Origin: Cladophialophora immunda
Lineage: Eukaryota > Ascomycota > Eurotiomycetes > Chaetothyriales > Herpotrichiellaceae
Direction of reading: 5' to 3'
Length of the DNA stretch: 64,000 nucleotides
Assembly (NCBI RefSeq): GCF_000835495.1
Contig: NW_015622547.1
Span: forward strand, 1,736,001 to 1,800,000
The notes below the pieces were generated by a model that saw only the letters and a list, made by a program, of their open reading frames with translations, was not told where the DNA came from and ran no database searches. The position numbers and the translations under genes were made by a program. Each line of letters begins with the position of its first letter. Position 1 is the stretch's first letter. Of the stretch, positions 9,924 to 20,821 are shown in pieces.

Positions 9924-11356
9924 CTTGACGGCGTGTGAACTGATTGACGAGAAAAGGAGAGCGCGAGTGGGAGGTGGTCGATTGTTCGGATGTCTTGTCG
10001 ACTTCAAAAAGTTGGTGGAGGTGACTGCGGTCGTACCTGCGAAAATTGGGATTGTGTGCCACTAGTCCACGTCAAGCCTAGTCCGCCAAGATTTTATTGT
10101 CACGTGACCAGTATCGGATTTACTGATTGTCCCGCCGACATTTTCCCTTTCCATATCGAGGCCTTCTGCTACGATTACTCCTGCTCGCTTCCGAGGCGTC
10201 GGTCGAGGAAAATCGTCCGGGGTCAGAGGTGCTGCCATAACAGGCTAACAGCGTTGTTCCTCGGCAAACCAGCGGCGCGATTTCTCTTTGAGGAACCCAT
10301 TTTCCAGCTTGCGAATCTACGACCATCTCCACTGGGAGAGGTTAGCAAAGATGACGGTAAGCTGCTCGGGACAGGCACTGATGAACACAAGCCAATCCAG
10401 AGAGCTCAAAGGCCTTCCAGAAATTGTCCAGACTTAGCAATCGGCAGCATCAAGGCGATTACATAAGGGTGCAACAGTGACGAAGCAACTCAATCTGCTC
10501 AGACAGGCAAACGCGAGGACAGGGCCAGATGGGCTCTCTCGGGGCAAAGCCGAACATTCCGTCTGGTCAAGATGGCAGATGCGCTCTGGATAGGCTAGGG
10601 AAGGGGCACCAAGCGGAGGGTGCTTCAGTAATAATGGATTGTCAATGCCCGCCACGGTCGGGATGCTGACTGATTAGTGACGAAGGGGTTGAGCACATGG
10701 TCGTGCACAAGCAGATATATTGATTGAGATTGACCGTGCTCCTGCATCTGGGCTGCGTGAGGTGTCTCTGTCGTTTCGATTTCTGTCTCGTCTGTAGGCC
10801 CTGCGAACCCCGTGTTGGCTTCGTACCACTCGAAACGTCGTCGAAACTCGTCGAGATAGGCCTCAGGGATCGGGTTATTACCGAGCCAAACTCCGGAACG
10901 TGGTCTCGAAGCATTCGCGGGGCACCAGGGAAGAAAAACTAAGGAGTGAGAGGAGGGAGGAGCTGCTTCAACTGCCCAGGGCCTCGCTGCCTCGCTGCCT
11001 CGCCGCCTCCGCCTGCGCTCCCGCCCGCCTGAGGATCCTGCGCTGTTCTCTGCCCCACCATCGACCATCAAGCATTACTCAACTCTCAGCCCAGCAATTG
11101 AAGTGGCACTCATCAATCAACCGCGGCGGAACTACTGACAGCATCTAGAGTCCGGCTCCCGCAATCATCGCCCATTTCTCCTGTTGTTAATTCCGGCTAC
11201 CAGCACAGCTTTGTCACTATTGCGCCGCTAATCGCCCATCCCACCGCATATTGACAGAACACCATCTCAAATAAATTTTTGGTCGACCGCCTCTGTTGAT
11301 CTCACTCTTCTCTCTATCCCATTCCTTCCCTAGCACTCCCAGCTGCTTCAATCACC
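9924..11356. promoter_or_regulatory. Divergent promoter region, eL33 / glucose-6-phosphate dehydrogenase
   Basis: This 1.43-kb gap separates the two divergent genes. A perfect 10-bp palindrome GTCACGTGAC lies at 10099-10108, about 180 bp upstream of the eL33 start. The last 200 bp before 11357 are rich in C and T, like a fungal 5' leader. A minus-strand frame at 10625-11068 was considered and not accepted as a gene. Confidence 0.5.
10099..10108. promoter_or_regulatory. CACGTG palindrome upstream of eL33 gene
   Basis: GTCACGTGAC is a perfect palindrome containing the bHLH core. Its central TCACGTGA is shared with both sites at 1700-1707 and 1729-1736. Role in transcription is inferred from the motif alone. 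Confidence 0.4.
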
Positions 11357-13196
11357 ATGGCCGACACAATCATTCATGCCGAAGAGCCTGAAAATGCAGG
11401 GTGAGTGCAGTTCGATGCGCACCGCAGCGGCATCGGATCCCGCTCTGCCCCCACCCCTCAATGCCCTTCGAAAATTGTTGAATAGTATCTTACTGACGCG
11501 GGCGACCTTTCGGCAGCACCATCGAACTCAAGGAGAACACAGTCATAGTCGTGCTCGGCGCTTCAGGTGATCTGGCAAAGAAGAAGACTTTCCCTGCACT
11601 TTTTGGGCTGGTCAGTTTCACCTTGTCCTCCCATCGAGTCCCATTGTGTTGAGCAAATCAAGACTAACACTGTGACCACTGCAGTTTCGCAACAAGTTCC
11701 TCCCCAAAGACATCAAGATCATCGGATATGCCCGAACCAAGATGGACCACGCTGAATACCTGCGAAGAGTTCGATCCTACATAAAGACTCCTACAAAAGA
11801 CATCGAGGAACAACTCGACCAATTTTGCTCCATCTGCACGTATATTGCCGGTCAATACGACCAAGATGAGCCTTTCCAGGTCTTGAACAAGCATATTGAA
11901 GAGATTGAGAAAACCCGCAAGGAGGGCAACAGAGTCTTCTACATGGCCCTGCCTCCTAGTGTCTTCATCACAGTCTCCGAACATCTCAAGCGGAATTGCT
12001 ACCCCCAGAAGGGCATCGCCAGAATCATTATCGAGAAGCCTTTTGGCAAGGATCTGGGCAGCTCACGGCAGTTGCAGAAGGCGTAAGTGACAAGCTTGTG
12101 GGATCAGCAACCGCACCCAGACTAACCTCTGTTTTCCACAGCCTCGAGCCCGATTGGAAAGAAGAGGAGATCTTCCGTATTGACCATTACCTCGGGAAGG
12201 AAATGGTGAAGAACTTGCTCATCCTCAGATTCGGTAACGAGTTCCTCGGAGCTACCTGGAATCGCAACCACATCGACAACGTACAGATCACCTTCAAGGA
12301 GCCCTTTGGGACGGAAGGCCGAGGTGGTTATTTCGACGAGTTCGGTATCATTCGTGATGTCATGCAGAATCACTTGCTCCAGGTCTTGACTCTCCTCGCC
12401 ATGGAAAGACCAATTTCTTTCTCCGCCGAAGACATCCGTGACGAGAAGGTCAGGGTTTTGAGAGCCATTCCCGCAATCGAGCCCAAGAACACCATCATTG
12501 GCCAATACGCCAAGTCTCTGGATGGCACCAAACCTGCATACAAGGAAGATGACACAGTTCCCAAGGACTCGCGGTGTCCTACGTTCTGCGCGCTGGTAAC
12601 ATTCATCAAGAATGAGCGCTGGGACGGTGTGCCTTTCATCCTGAAGGCTGGTAAGGCTCTCAACGAGCAGAAGACCGAGATTCGGGTGCAATTCAAGGAT
12701 GTCACCTCGGGCATTTTCAAGGATATCCCTCGCAACGAGCTTGTTATCCGCATTCAACCCAACGAATCAGTTTACCTCAAGATGAACTCGAAGCTTCCCG
12801 GCTTGTCCATGCAGACGGTCGTCACCGAGCTGGATCTCACCTACCGTCGCCGCTTCTCCGACTTGAAGATTCCCGAGGCATACGAAAGCTTGATTCTCGA
12901 TGCCATGAAAGGCGACCATTCCAACTTCGTGCGTGACGACGAGTTGGATGCCAGCTGGAGGATCTTCACCCCGTTGTTGCATTACCTGGATGCAAAGAAA
13001 GACATCGTGCCCATGGAATATCCCTATGGTAAGCCACCACCTAGACAAGACTGCCGAATTGCAACTGACATGGTCTCTCAACGCAGGCTCTCGCGGCCCG
13101 GCCGTCCTAGATGAGTTCATCGCCGCCTACGGCTACAAGTTCAGCGACGCCGCTGGATACCAGTGGAACACGCAGAGCACACCCAACAAGTTGTAG
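11357..13196 (+). CDS. Glucose-6-phosphate 1-dehydrogenase
   Basis: First enzyme of the oxidative pentose phosphate pathway; makes 6-phosphogluconolactone and NADPH in the cytosol. Exons are 11357-11400, 11517-11610, 11685-12082, 12142-13028 and 13087-13196, giving 510 residues, the length of the Aspergillus enzyme as I remember it. The NADP-binding GASGDLAKKKTFPALF follows the second exon start. IIEKPFGKDL precedes the third intron and the active-site RIDHYLGKE opens exon 4. FGNEFLGATWNRNHIDNVQI and GIIRDVMQNHL are also intact. Start chosen at the ATG in ATCACCATGG. Introns have GT...AG ends and at least one clear CTAAC branch site (near 11663). Nothing is truncated or unusual. The early intron after 14 codons is typical for the gene in this group. 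Confidence 0.98.
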
Positions 13197-16100
13197 ACTC
13201 GCCCGAGGAGCTGCAGTCTCATTTATCCTTATCTACACTCATGTCGTTGGACTGTTCATGAGCGGGCGAGCTTGCGTACTTCAAGAGCGATCTTCTGGGT
13301 AGCACGTGAAAGCTCGAGTTCCGGCTCTGCCTCTGATGTTGGCTAGAGGTCTCGACGACCGTTGCGTTGGGGAATGGTGCAGAATACGAGGGACAGCCGC
13401 ACGCTACAGTGTATGCTTCTGTATTGGCGTCAGCGAGTGGCACGGGCAAGGCAGGGCTGGCATTGACACTAGGACGAGTACCAATCAATTTCTAGCACCA
13501 ACGTGATGCACCTGGGCAGTACCTGATAGATAGACACAAGCTACACATACAGTCTTTTTTCTGCATAGACCAGCAAGGGAAAATCCAGCGGAGTCCGGGA
13601 GTGCCATTCTTTTCCCCTGCTCGATGGAGGATACCCAGGCACGTTGCATCCTGTGGAATCCTGTAGAGCACATGTGGACTTCCGAGTAGTTCGACGTACT
13701 CTTGGTCTCTCTACGCTGTCTTTGCCATAGGTTTGTGAGATGGTCACCGCCACAGCCCCCAACGTCCAGATATCCAAATATCCATACATGTCCATATGGA
13801 GGCCAAACATGACATGGCATGCATATGGATGGGCCTCGCGCGAACTTCTGGTGCCGCCCGCATTCCGACTTGCCTCTCCTAACAGGGGGATCGAAACTTC
13901 ATTTTCATTCTCATTCGAACAGCGACGTCGCTGGCGCTGGCGCTCACGGAGCTCAGTAGAATTTCGTCTCTCGAGACTCCCGAAGACGGCAAAAGTTGTC
14001 CAAGACCCTGGGTACGGTGGGTGGTGGACTCGGGTATGTAGCCCAGGCCATGCGTGGACTCGAGAGGCCCGTCCGTCCCTTTCGGAGATGGGCCTGGTAA
14101 GTAAGCGTGTTCTGATATAAGTTGCCCTAGGGTGGTTTGGTTGTCGATGGATGTTTGATCCCGTATCGTCGTCCCGTCAATGCCGTCTGCACGCTCACAG
14201 GCACTCGTTCCATTAGATTAGACGGGTCATGGTTGGGGGAAATAAGTATGACACCTATCGTCTTTCTTTAGCTGAGCGCATGGCCATTTAGATATATGTT
14301 GGAACCAAGCTCCTCCAAGGCTCGGGGCATTTGAAATTTGTGCGTGGCATCACTTTCACAACTAAAAAGGCAATGGCGAGTGCGAGTGTAGGTGTCAGGT
14401 CCACGGCAACTCTCTCGATAGATCTGACATGCTGGATCCCGTGTGGGAAAGGAGCTCCTGAATATTAGGGAAGCTTGTTCCTTGGGGGTTTCTTCCCGGT
14501 CAGTCAGCCCTTTTGCGAGGTGTTGGCTCGCGCTGGGAAAGTTCGTGGCGGGCTTGTCGCCGCCCAGCACAATGTCACTGGAGCTGTTGATTGCCATTTC
14601 CCAAAGGGTTTCGGAATGTTCGAACCTCCATTCTTTGGAAAGGGGGAACTAGGGCCACACTCACAAAGAGCGGGCTCGTGGTAGACATCCTCGCCGCAAC
14701 CAACAAGGTGTGAGCTTGTTGCTTTCCCAGGCGCAGTCGACGGAGGAGAAGAGACCCTTGTGTTCGCCGTCCTGCTTCTTTCTTCCGCTCAAAGGAGTAT
14801 TGTCGAGTTTGACTTACCACGTGTCGCACATATATCGTTCACTGGCCACACCGTTCTTCGTTCTGGGATGGTAGACTCTTTTGTGTATTGGTGTCTCAAA
14901 TACCTTGTTTCCAGGGACCAAAGAGCCCCGTTGGCCGTTAGATATACCGTGACCTTCTGCAGAGTTTGTTATTGGATGGCAGCAAGGACTGGGATGTCGT
15001 GCATTGCCAAGTTTGACCATGGAAGCTATTTCCGGGTGTGGTGTCCTGGTGATAACGAATACTCACAAGTAGTCGGGAGGATGGGAGACACGCACGACCG
15101 GGCAGAATACCCAGGTAGGTACGTAGATCTCCAGGAGGTTGTTGCAGAAGATCCGTCCCAAACAAGCTTCGATACTCATGATCATCTGCTACAGGCGTCC
15201 GATACGAGGGATCCTTACCAGCTTTGGAGGGTGATGTCAGAGTGGCTTCTCACAATGGTGATATCGATACCAGCCACATGGCAAACAGTGCAAACTGCCG
15301 TAGTTAGTGAAGGGACGTGGTGGTGGCTTACGGACCTGTGCTGTAAACGCCCAACAAGCTCGCTTGTGGCTGTACTTGTAGGGCCACAGTCTGGGCGATA
15401 CTGGGGTCTGGGTAGGGCCCTCCTCGCCATTGTCTGAAGAGCTCCGGACTTTTTGTACCTACGAAAGTATCTAGTTTTGTAGCAAAAGTCAAGTAGCTCG
15501 GTGGGTAGGTTTGCAAATCATTGGCTCTGTTCCTGGCAGGGGGGCCCATCCCGCAAGTGGGCTGAGATGGAGCTCCGTTGTACCAAGCACAGAAAAAATA
15601 ATGAAAAGCCATTTGCGAGAGCAAAGCATTCACTCGGAAGCCCCGGGTGGCAGACACAGGATTTTATGCCTGGGCAGATGGACAGCAGCAAGCTTGTCCC
15701 CCTCGGTTCAGGATTCCGAACGAAGGATTTTGCAAATAGTCCCAAACGATGAGCTTCCTGTTCGGTCCAACAAGGTTAAGGTTGGACGGATCAGCCACGG
15801 AAGATGCAGCATGTCTCAGAAGTCATGATGCAAAAGGTGCTTGGGGACAGCGGGTCGGCTGCATGATAAGCTGCGAAACCAATGCGAATATACGTACTTC
15901 GAGACGATAGGAGAAGAGAGTTCTGATGGGGTGGCATGGGGGAGGCGAGAGTCGTAGCAGTGGGCCGGACAGTGTCTGGAAAGAAGAGAAAAATGGACTC
16001 GACGACCTGAAGAGCAGAGTCCAGAGTCCAGAGACCAGAGACCAGGGACCGTGGTGGATAAAGAGCTTGACGGACACGGCTCCATCGCGTATTGAATCTT

Positions 16101-17997
16101 CTTTTTTTTTCCTGGGCCTCTGCTTTCTGCTTCCTGCTTCTGGAGTGGGCCGCGCGTCCTCGCCAGGGACAAGAAGATTTGGGCGAAGAATGCGAAACAG
16201 ACAAGTGAGACGGAGTTTGAGGTGACAGATGCCAGGCAAGTCGCAACCAGATAACCAGGTGCCAGCAGGGCCAGTTCTTGATTTCCTGCACCGACAAACG
16301 CGTAGGCGAAGGGCTAGCCACCCGTCCGAGTTAGACAGAGATCGGGGCTTCGGGGCTTTTTTCGCTTTCCCTGAGAGCATAAGACGTGGGTGGACGTCAC
16401 ATCCACGCGGATCTTGTCAGAGACCTTGGGGGAATGGTGGAATGGTGGTATGGTGGCATGGTGGAACCAGAGTCAACGGTTCGTGGTGCGATTCTGCGGC
16501 AGTTGGGAACCCTAACCCGCGAGATCCTGAGACGGCCATGGCATGATGGGCAGAGGTGTTGCTGGATGGCCTGGCCTGGGGCCATGGATTGTCAGGTCTT
16601 GATCGAGTGGTGGTCTCTCACAGGCACAGAGGACGAGGGACTCCGTACATGCTCCGTCAAAAGAAGAGGGAAAGCTAGTCTACGGAGCAGTCAGGTACAT
16701 TGCTACATGGCAGAAATTCTATTTCCATGAGACAGTGGCGACGAAGGAAGTGGGAGGGTGGTGTGGCAGCCAACGGCCGGCGCACTGGTGGGCACAGCGG
16801 GCGACTCCCAGGCATGCCTAGCACGTAGGCACGTCGTGGCCTATCGATAGAGGGGACGGCAGCCAGGGGGTGCCCCTACCGGCCACAGTCCACAGGCTGG
16901 TGAGGCCACTGCAGGTGTCTGCACTGGGTGTCGCTGCCCAGTGAGCCCACCCACCCAGGCACAGGTGACAGGAGGCTAGTGACACCTTACCCAGCCCAGT
17001 ATCGCGCAATCGGCGGTTGGGGTCATGTTTGCCCCGGTGGCACCAAGTGGCCCCCAGTGGCTCCAGTGGCTCCTCTGCCTTCCGTGGTGGTGTCAGTGGC
17101 CAGTGCGAGTAATGAGCGAATCTTCCCAATTGGCATGGCCGCCATGTCCCTCGCGCGCCGTGTGGGATGCATATCCGCATCATATTTGATATAGAAACAT
17201 GCTGAGCTGTTGCTCCCCAGTCCCTTTCCTCTTTCTTGTTGAGCTTGATGTTTCCGAGTCTTTGCTCTGGAGCCTGTCGTTCCGCTGCTATTCCCCGTGA
17301 GTCCTGAGTTCGTCCGCGGGTCAAGAAACGATCCTCTCGTTCTACTACAAAGTCCTTGTTCCTTCTTTTTTTTCTCTCCCGTGGCGTCACCTCCGTCATC
17401 CCCAGCCCTCTCTGTGCAGACAGGAACTGCTGGATCCTACACACAATCCAGCGGCCAGTACGGAGGAACAATAACACCAACCCTGTCCGTCAATCGCTGC
17501 TGCGCCATCGGAAAATCGTGGGCACGTCTCACCACCTGGTCTCTGCCCTGTGGTGGTTTCTTGGGGGGGCCCCTCCGTCCTGAAACAAACCCTCGCCGGC
17601 GACATCATCATCCCTGTCACTCATAATTCCTCCGCCAGCCACCTGAGCGAGACCCATACCACCTCGAGCAACAAGAAAGAAACAGTCACGTCGTGCTGGC
17701 CACTGTCGAGGCATTTTCGGATTCCTCAGATTCCTCAGCGTGTCGCTGCACAAAGCAATAATATCACCTCCCTCATACCCGTCGAAGTGTCCTCCCTCCT
17801 GTCGCTTTGCCAACTCTGGTGATCGCGGTTACTCAACCTTGGTCGAAATACCAGCCTCCCGCTCCCACAATTTCACCAGTCCTGCCGCGCCCCGTCGTCC
17901 ATATCCACCCTCTCTGTCCGCGCCGGATAACTTATCCTTCCCCGTCTAATCTTGGAATCACTCTCTTCTTATCTCAACTTTGTTTATCGCTGCCACC
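13197..17997. other. 4.8-kb gene-poor stretch with short tandem repeats
   Basis: No frame here shows a recognisable domain, and the longest (14760-15437, plus) has the residue mix of a chance frame. Degenerate tandem repeats are visible: CCAGAGT/CCAGAGA units at about 16016-16050 and ATGGTGG units at about 16431-16465. The region from about 17250 to 17990 is pyrimidine-rich and probably promoter and 5' leader of the next gene. Non-coding transcripts cannot be excluded. Confidence 0.4.
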
Positions 17998-19255
17998 ATG
18001 ACAACCATGTCTCCTCCAATCTCCCCGCAACCCTCCGAGACCCGCCCGAGGGCTGGGACGGCCATGAGCTTTTCTTCCCAGCGTTCCCGTCGCAGTAACT
18101 CCTCAACCGGCAAGATCGACTTGACCGAGACTTCGCGGGATAAGAAGAGGTTGAATACGAAGGCCGATCCCTCAAAGGCCATAACTGAAGCCACTCCAGG
18201 TCAGCCCGCGTCTGTCGTTGCTGGTGGACAAACAAATATTGACTTTGGTCCGCAGTGGAACAAGCACAAGAAGCATCGACCGTCGACGACTTGCGCACGA
18301 TGTTGCACAAGGACAGCGAGGGCAACGTTATCAGTGAGTTGTTCTCTGGGCGTTAGCATCGAGGAGGGCGTCAGTGCTAATTTGGCAACACAGCCGACCC
18401 CGATCGTTCCAACCCTACCCGTCATCGCCTGGAGCGCCCTCTCGACACCATCCGTGCATTCAATGCCGCTGCGGAAGGCACCACCTCACGTCGTACATCC
18501 TTGAATAGTAGGCCAGGTATGTTAGAGCTCCACCTTGAAGATGGCCACACCATTGATTGACCTCTGTAGTTTCTCAAGTTGGCTGGAATGGAGATATGAA
18601 CCGCAGAACCAGCTATTATTCAAACAATGGCTATTCTCCGCAGCGACCACGAATCTCTCCGGGTGGTGGTTACTACCGCAATTCGTCATACGGGTTTGGT
18701 CCACAGAGTGCCGTTGAAGAATCTCCAGGATCGTCCCAAATGTTTGCCAGACCACCTATGCGTCAACAAACGTACCCTTACCCTGGAGCTCAGAATGGAT
18801 ACCCAAATGGTCATCAAAATGGATACCAGAACGGAGAGAGTCCCGTGTCTTACCACTCATATCACCATTCGTACGAGACAATGACCTCCGGCTCAGAAGA
18901 GTATGGCAAATCCACTAACCCTAGCTCCCAAAACAGTTCCTTCGATCAACTCCACCAACTACGCACCAAGCCTGAAGAATTCTCTCCAGAGAACCCCTAC
19001 GCAAACGAGATCAAATTCAACCAGGTATCTCCGACAAAGCCACTCACATCATATGTTCTTGGTGATAGCCACTACGGTCAAGAAATGTCTCCGCCAGCAG
19101 TTCCAGCCAAAGGATTCGCTCTTCCGCCCGCGAACAATCCCCGGCAACCAATTCCTCTCAACTCCTCTCCAACGGACATGACGTCTCCTGGCAGTACCAC
19201 CTCCCCCAAAAAACAAAGCTGGATCAAACGGAGATTCAGCAGACGAGATAATTGA
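17998..19255 (+). CDS. DUF2406-domain protein
   Basis: Fungal protein of unknown function. Exons 17998-18199, 18256-18333, 18394-18516 and 18570-19255 give 362 residues. The assembled core, KADPSKAITEATP, then LRTMLHKDSEGNVITDPD and SNPTRHRLERPLDTIRAFNA, fits the DUF2406 signature (acidic DP, HKD..G..I.DPD.SNPTR, ERPLDTIR). Before the core is a Ser/Arg-rich stretch, after it a long low-complexity tail rich in Tyr, Asn, Gly, Gln and Pro, ending in a basic KQSWIKRRFSRRDN. The start ATG sits in CCACCATGA. The tail has repeated NGYPNGHQNGYQNG, like a disordered segment. Yeast relatives have been linked to stress and 14-3-3 binding, but I would not transfer that here. Confidence 0.85.
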
Positions 19256-19654
19256 TGGCACACCGGATGGCAGGAAACTAGAACTGATGTCTTTCCATTT
19301 TCGGCGTCTGAGAAACATCTCCGTCGACATCACTGGCGTTCTCCTTGCATAAGAACGGGGTTTTGTGTAGCTGGGGCTGCTCGTCAGGAGCGCATTTTCA
19401 CGACTAATGTTTGATGTAATTCTTGAATGATGGGTTGGAAATGAGTCAACGTGGCTGTATCATGAGCAGCGGTGGCTGGAAGATGTGTATCAAACAGACG
19501 AAGGGGCTCTGAAATCGCTGAGGAAGATACCGAGTGGCTTGTGGAAGGGATGGTCTCCCAAATAATATTGTGCAGGTCACATTCACTTTCCATAGTCCTG
19601 GAAGAAGATTGGAACAGTTCACAATTTCGCGCTCAAGTATTGAACGTTGGCTTG
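19256..19654. other. Convergent 3' flanks, nothing seen
   Basis: 399 bp between the convergent DUF2406 and VMA21 genes. It probably holds both 3' untranslated ends. No gene or RNA was recognised. Confidence 0.4.
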
Positions 19655-20113
19655 CTATTGAGCCTTTTTGCGTTTCTCTTCTGCTTCGATCCTCTCACTG
19701 TCGTCCTCCCGCATGGCGACGATGATGTAGCCAACCAAGACGACATTTGCCATTATCGCAGCAAAGGCGCCAGAATATGTGGCATTTCCTGATGTGCTTT
19801 TAGTTCCAACAACGCGAAAAGAGCAGCGTCGTCACGACAGGCATGACATACCTGCAAAGACGGTATTGAGCAAAAGAAAGTATGAGCCGATCGGTGCACA
19901 GATCATGGCCACGGTAAATCCAAGAAGCTTGTATATGACAGAGCTACACTCGCATTAGATTGAGATGCGTGAGACAGGCTTTGGCCATTGATTCCCAGTC
20001 CATGTCACTTACGCTGGAACTGCTGGCGTCGTATCAGACACTTGGTCAGAGGCTGGCGGGCCGCCTTGTGCCTCCGAGATGGTCTTCTCGCTAACATTGC
20101 GTCGGGTCGTCAT
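19655..20113 (-). CDS. VMA21: V-ATPase assembly factor Vma21
   Basis: Small ER membrane protein that helps assemble the V0 sector of the vacuolar proton ATPase. Exons read 20113-20013, 19943-19852 and 19788-19655 on the minus strand, 108 residues, the normal size. Two membrane segments are clear: VIYKLLGFTVAMICAPIGSY with FLLLNTVF, and YSGAFAAIMANVVLVGYIIV. The turn GNATYSGAFAAIMANVVL is a family hallmark. The N-terminus is hydrophilic and the cytosolic C-terminus ends KRKKAQ, a basic tail that could serve ER retrieval in place of the yeast dilysine signal. All three exons are short enough that no single one stands out. Divergent from the Fun30-type gene, convergent with the DUF2406 gene. Confidence 0.93.
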
Positions 20114-20821
20114 TGTCGCCTGCGGTCAGAAGGGAAGTGCCAATTTGTGGCTTGTCTTGAATGGCCTCCTTTCGTCGCCCTGGCGCAAGGTGGAAGTACG
20201 GGTGAGAGATGGAACATGGCGGCGGACGTCGACATGTCGAGCCAGATGCAAAACTATATTGGAGCCCCGTCTGACAAAAAAACAAGATTCAATGCTAGAT
20301 TCAAGTTGCCCTTCATTCGGACAAGTACGGAATATTCTATGGAACTTGGAACAGAGGCGCTTTGTCTCTCGTGCATCCAGGCTCGTAGGTAGTCACCTGG
20401 ATCTCATATAGAGGTCTGCTCACTGCCACTCTGCACTGTTCAGCTACATTAAATGCTGCTGTTCTCTGTCAGACGGTCGGACTCATCTTTGCACTCGGCT
20501 CGAAGGACGAATCTGATAATTGAGCTTGGCATGACGCGCTCACGCGTCGAGGCGGGCATCGAATCGATAGTCGAGGCTCCTGGTGGCTCATATTTTTGCT
20601 CCACAGTCTCTCTGCACGCTTCGACCTTCATGCGGCGGAATCCTCCCTGCGTCGAGGGAGGAGAAGACGATAACGAAGAAACATCCCTAGGTGGCAGAAC
20701 ATATGAGTTCTTTGCTCAATATGTGCTCTAATCATTAGTTTAACTGCCCTCTCTTCGCCACTCTGCTTCACCTGCACCCAGTCGAAGTACCAGACCCTCC
20801 CCTTTCTCCCTTCGCTGAACG
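20114..20821. promoter_or_regulatory. Divergent promoter region, VMA21 / Fun30-type gene
   Basis: 708 bp between the two divergent start codons. The last 80 bases before 20822 are C/T-rich (a 5' leader signature). No specific motif stands out and no gene was found. Confidence 0.4.

Noticed and set aside
10625..11068. Minus-strand frame of about 147 codons in the eL33/G6PD promoter region
   Set aside because: Begins with a low-complexity Arg run and shows no family features. The position fits promoter and leader better than a gene.
13860..13970. Minus-strand TTCGATCCC resembling a tRNA B box
   Set aside because: No matching A box or foldable acceptor and anticodon stems at the right distance.
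14760..15437. 225-codon plus-strand frame
   Set aside because: No domain, odd residue mix rich in Trp and Cys, overlapped by comparable frames on the other strand, and no splice-linked partners.
15791..16380. Three overlapping minus-strand frames
   Set aside because: They read the same simple-repeat region in different frames, with no conserved features.
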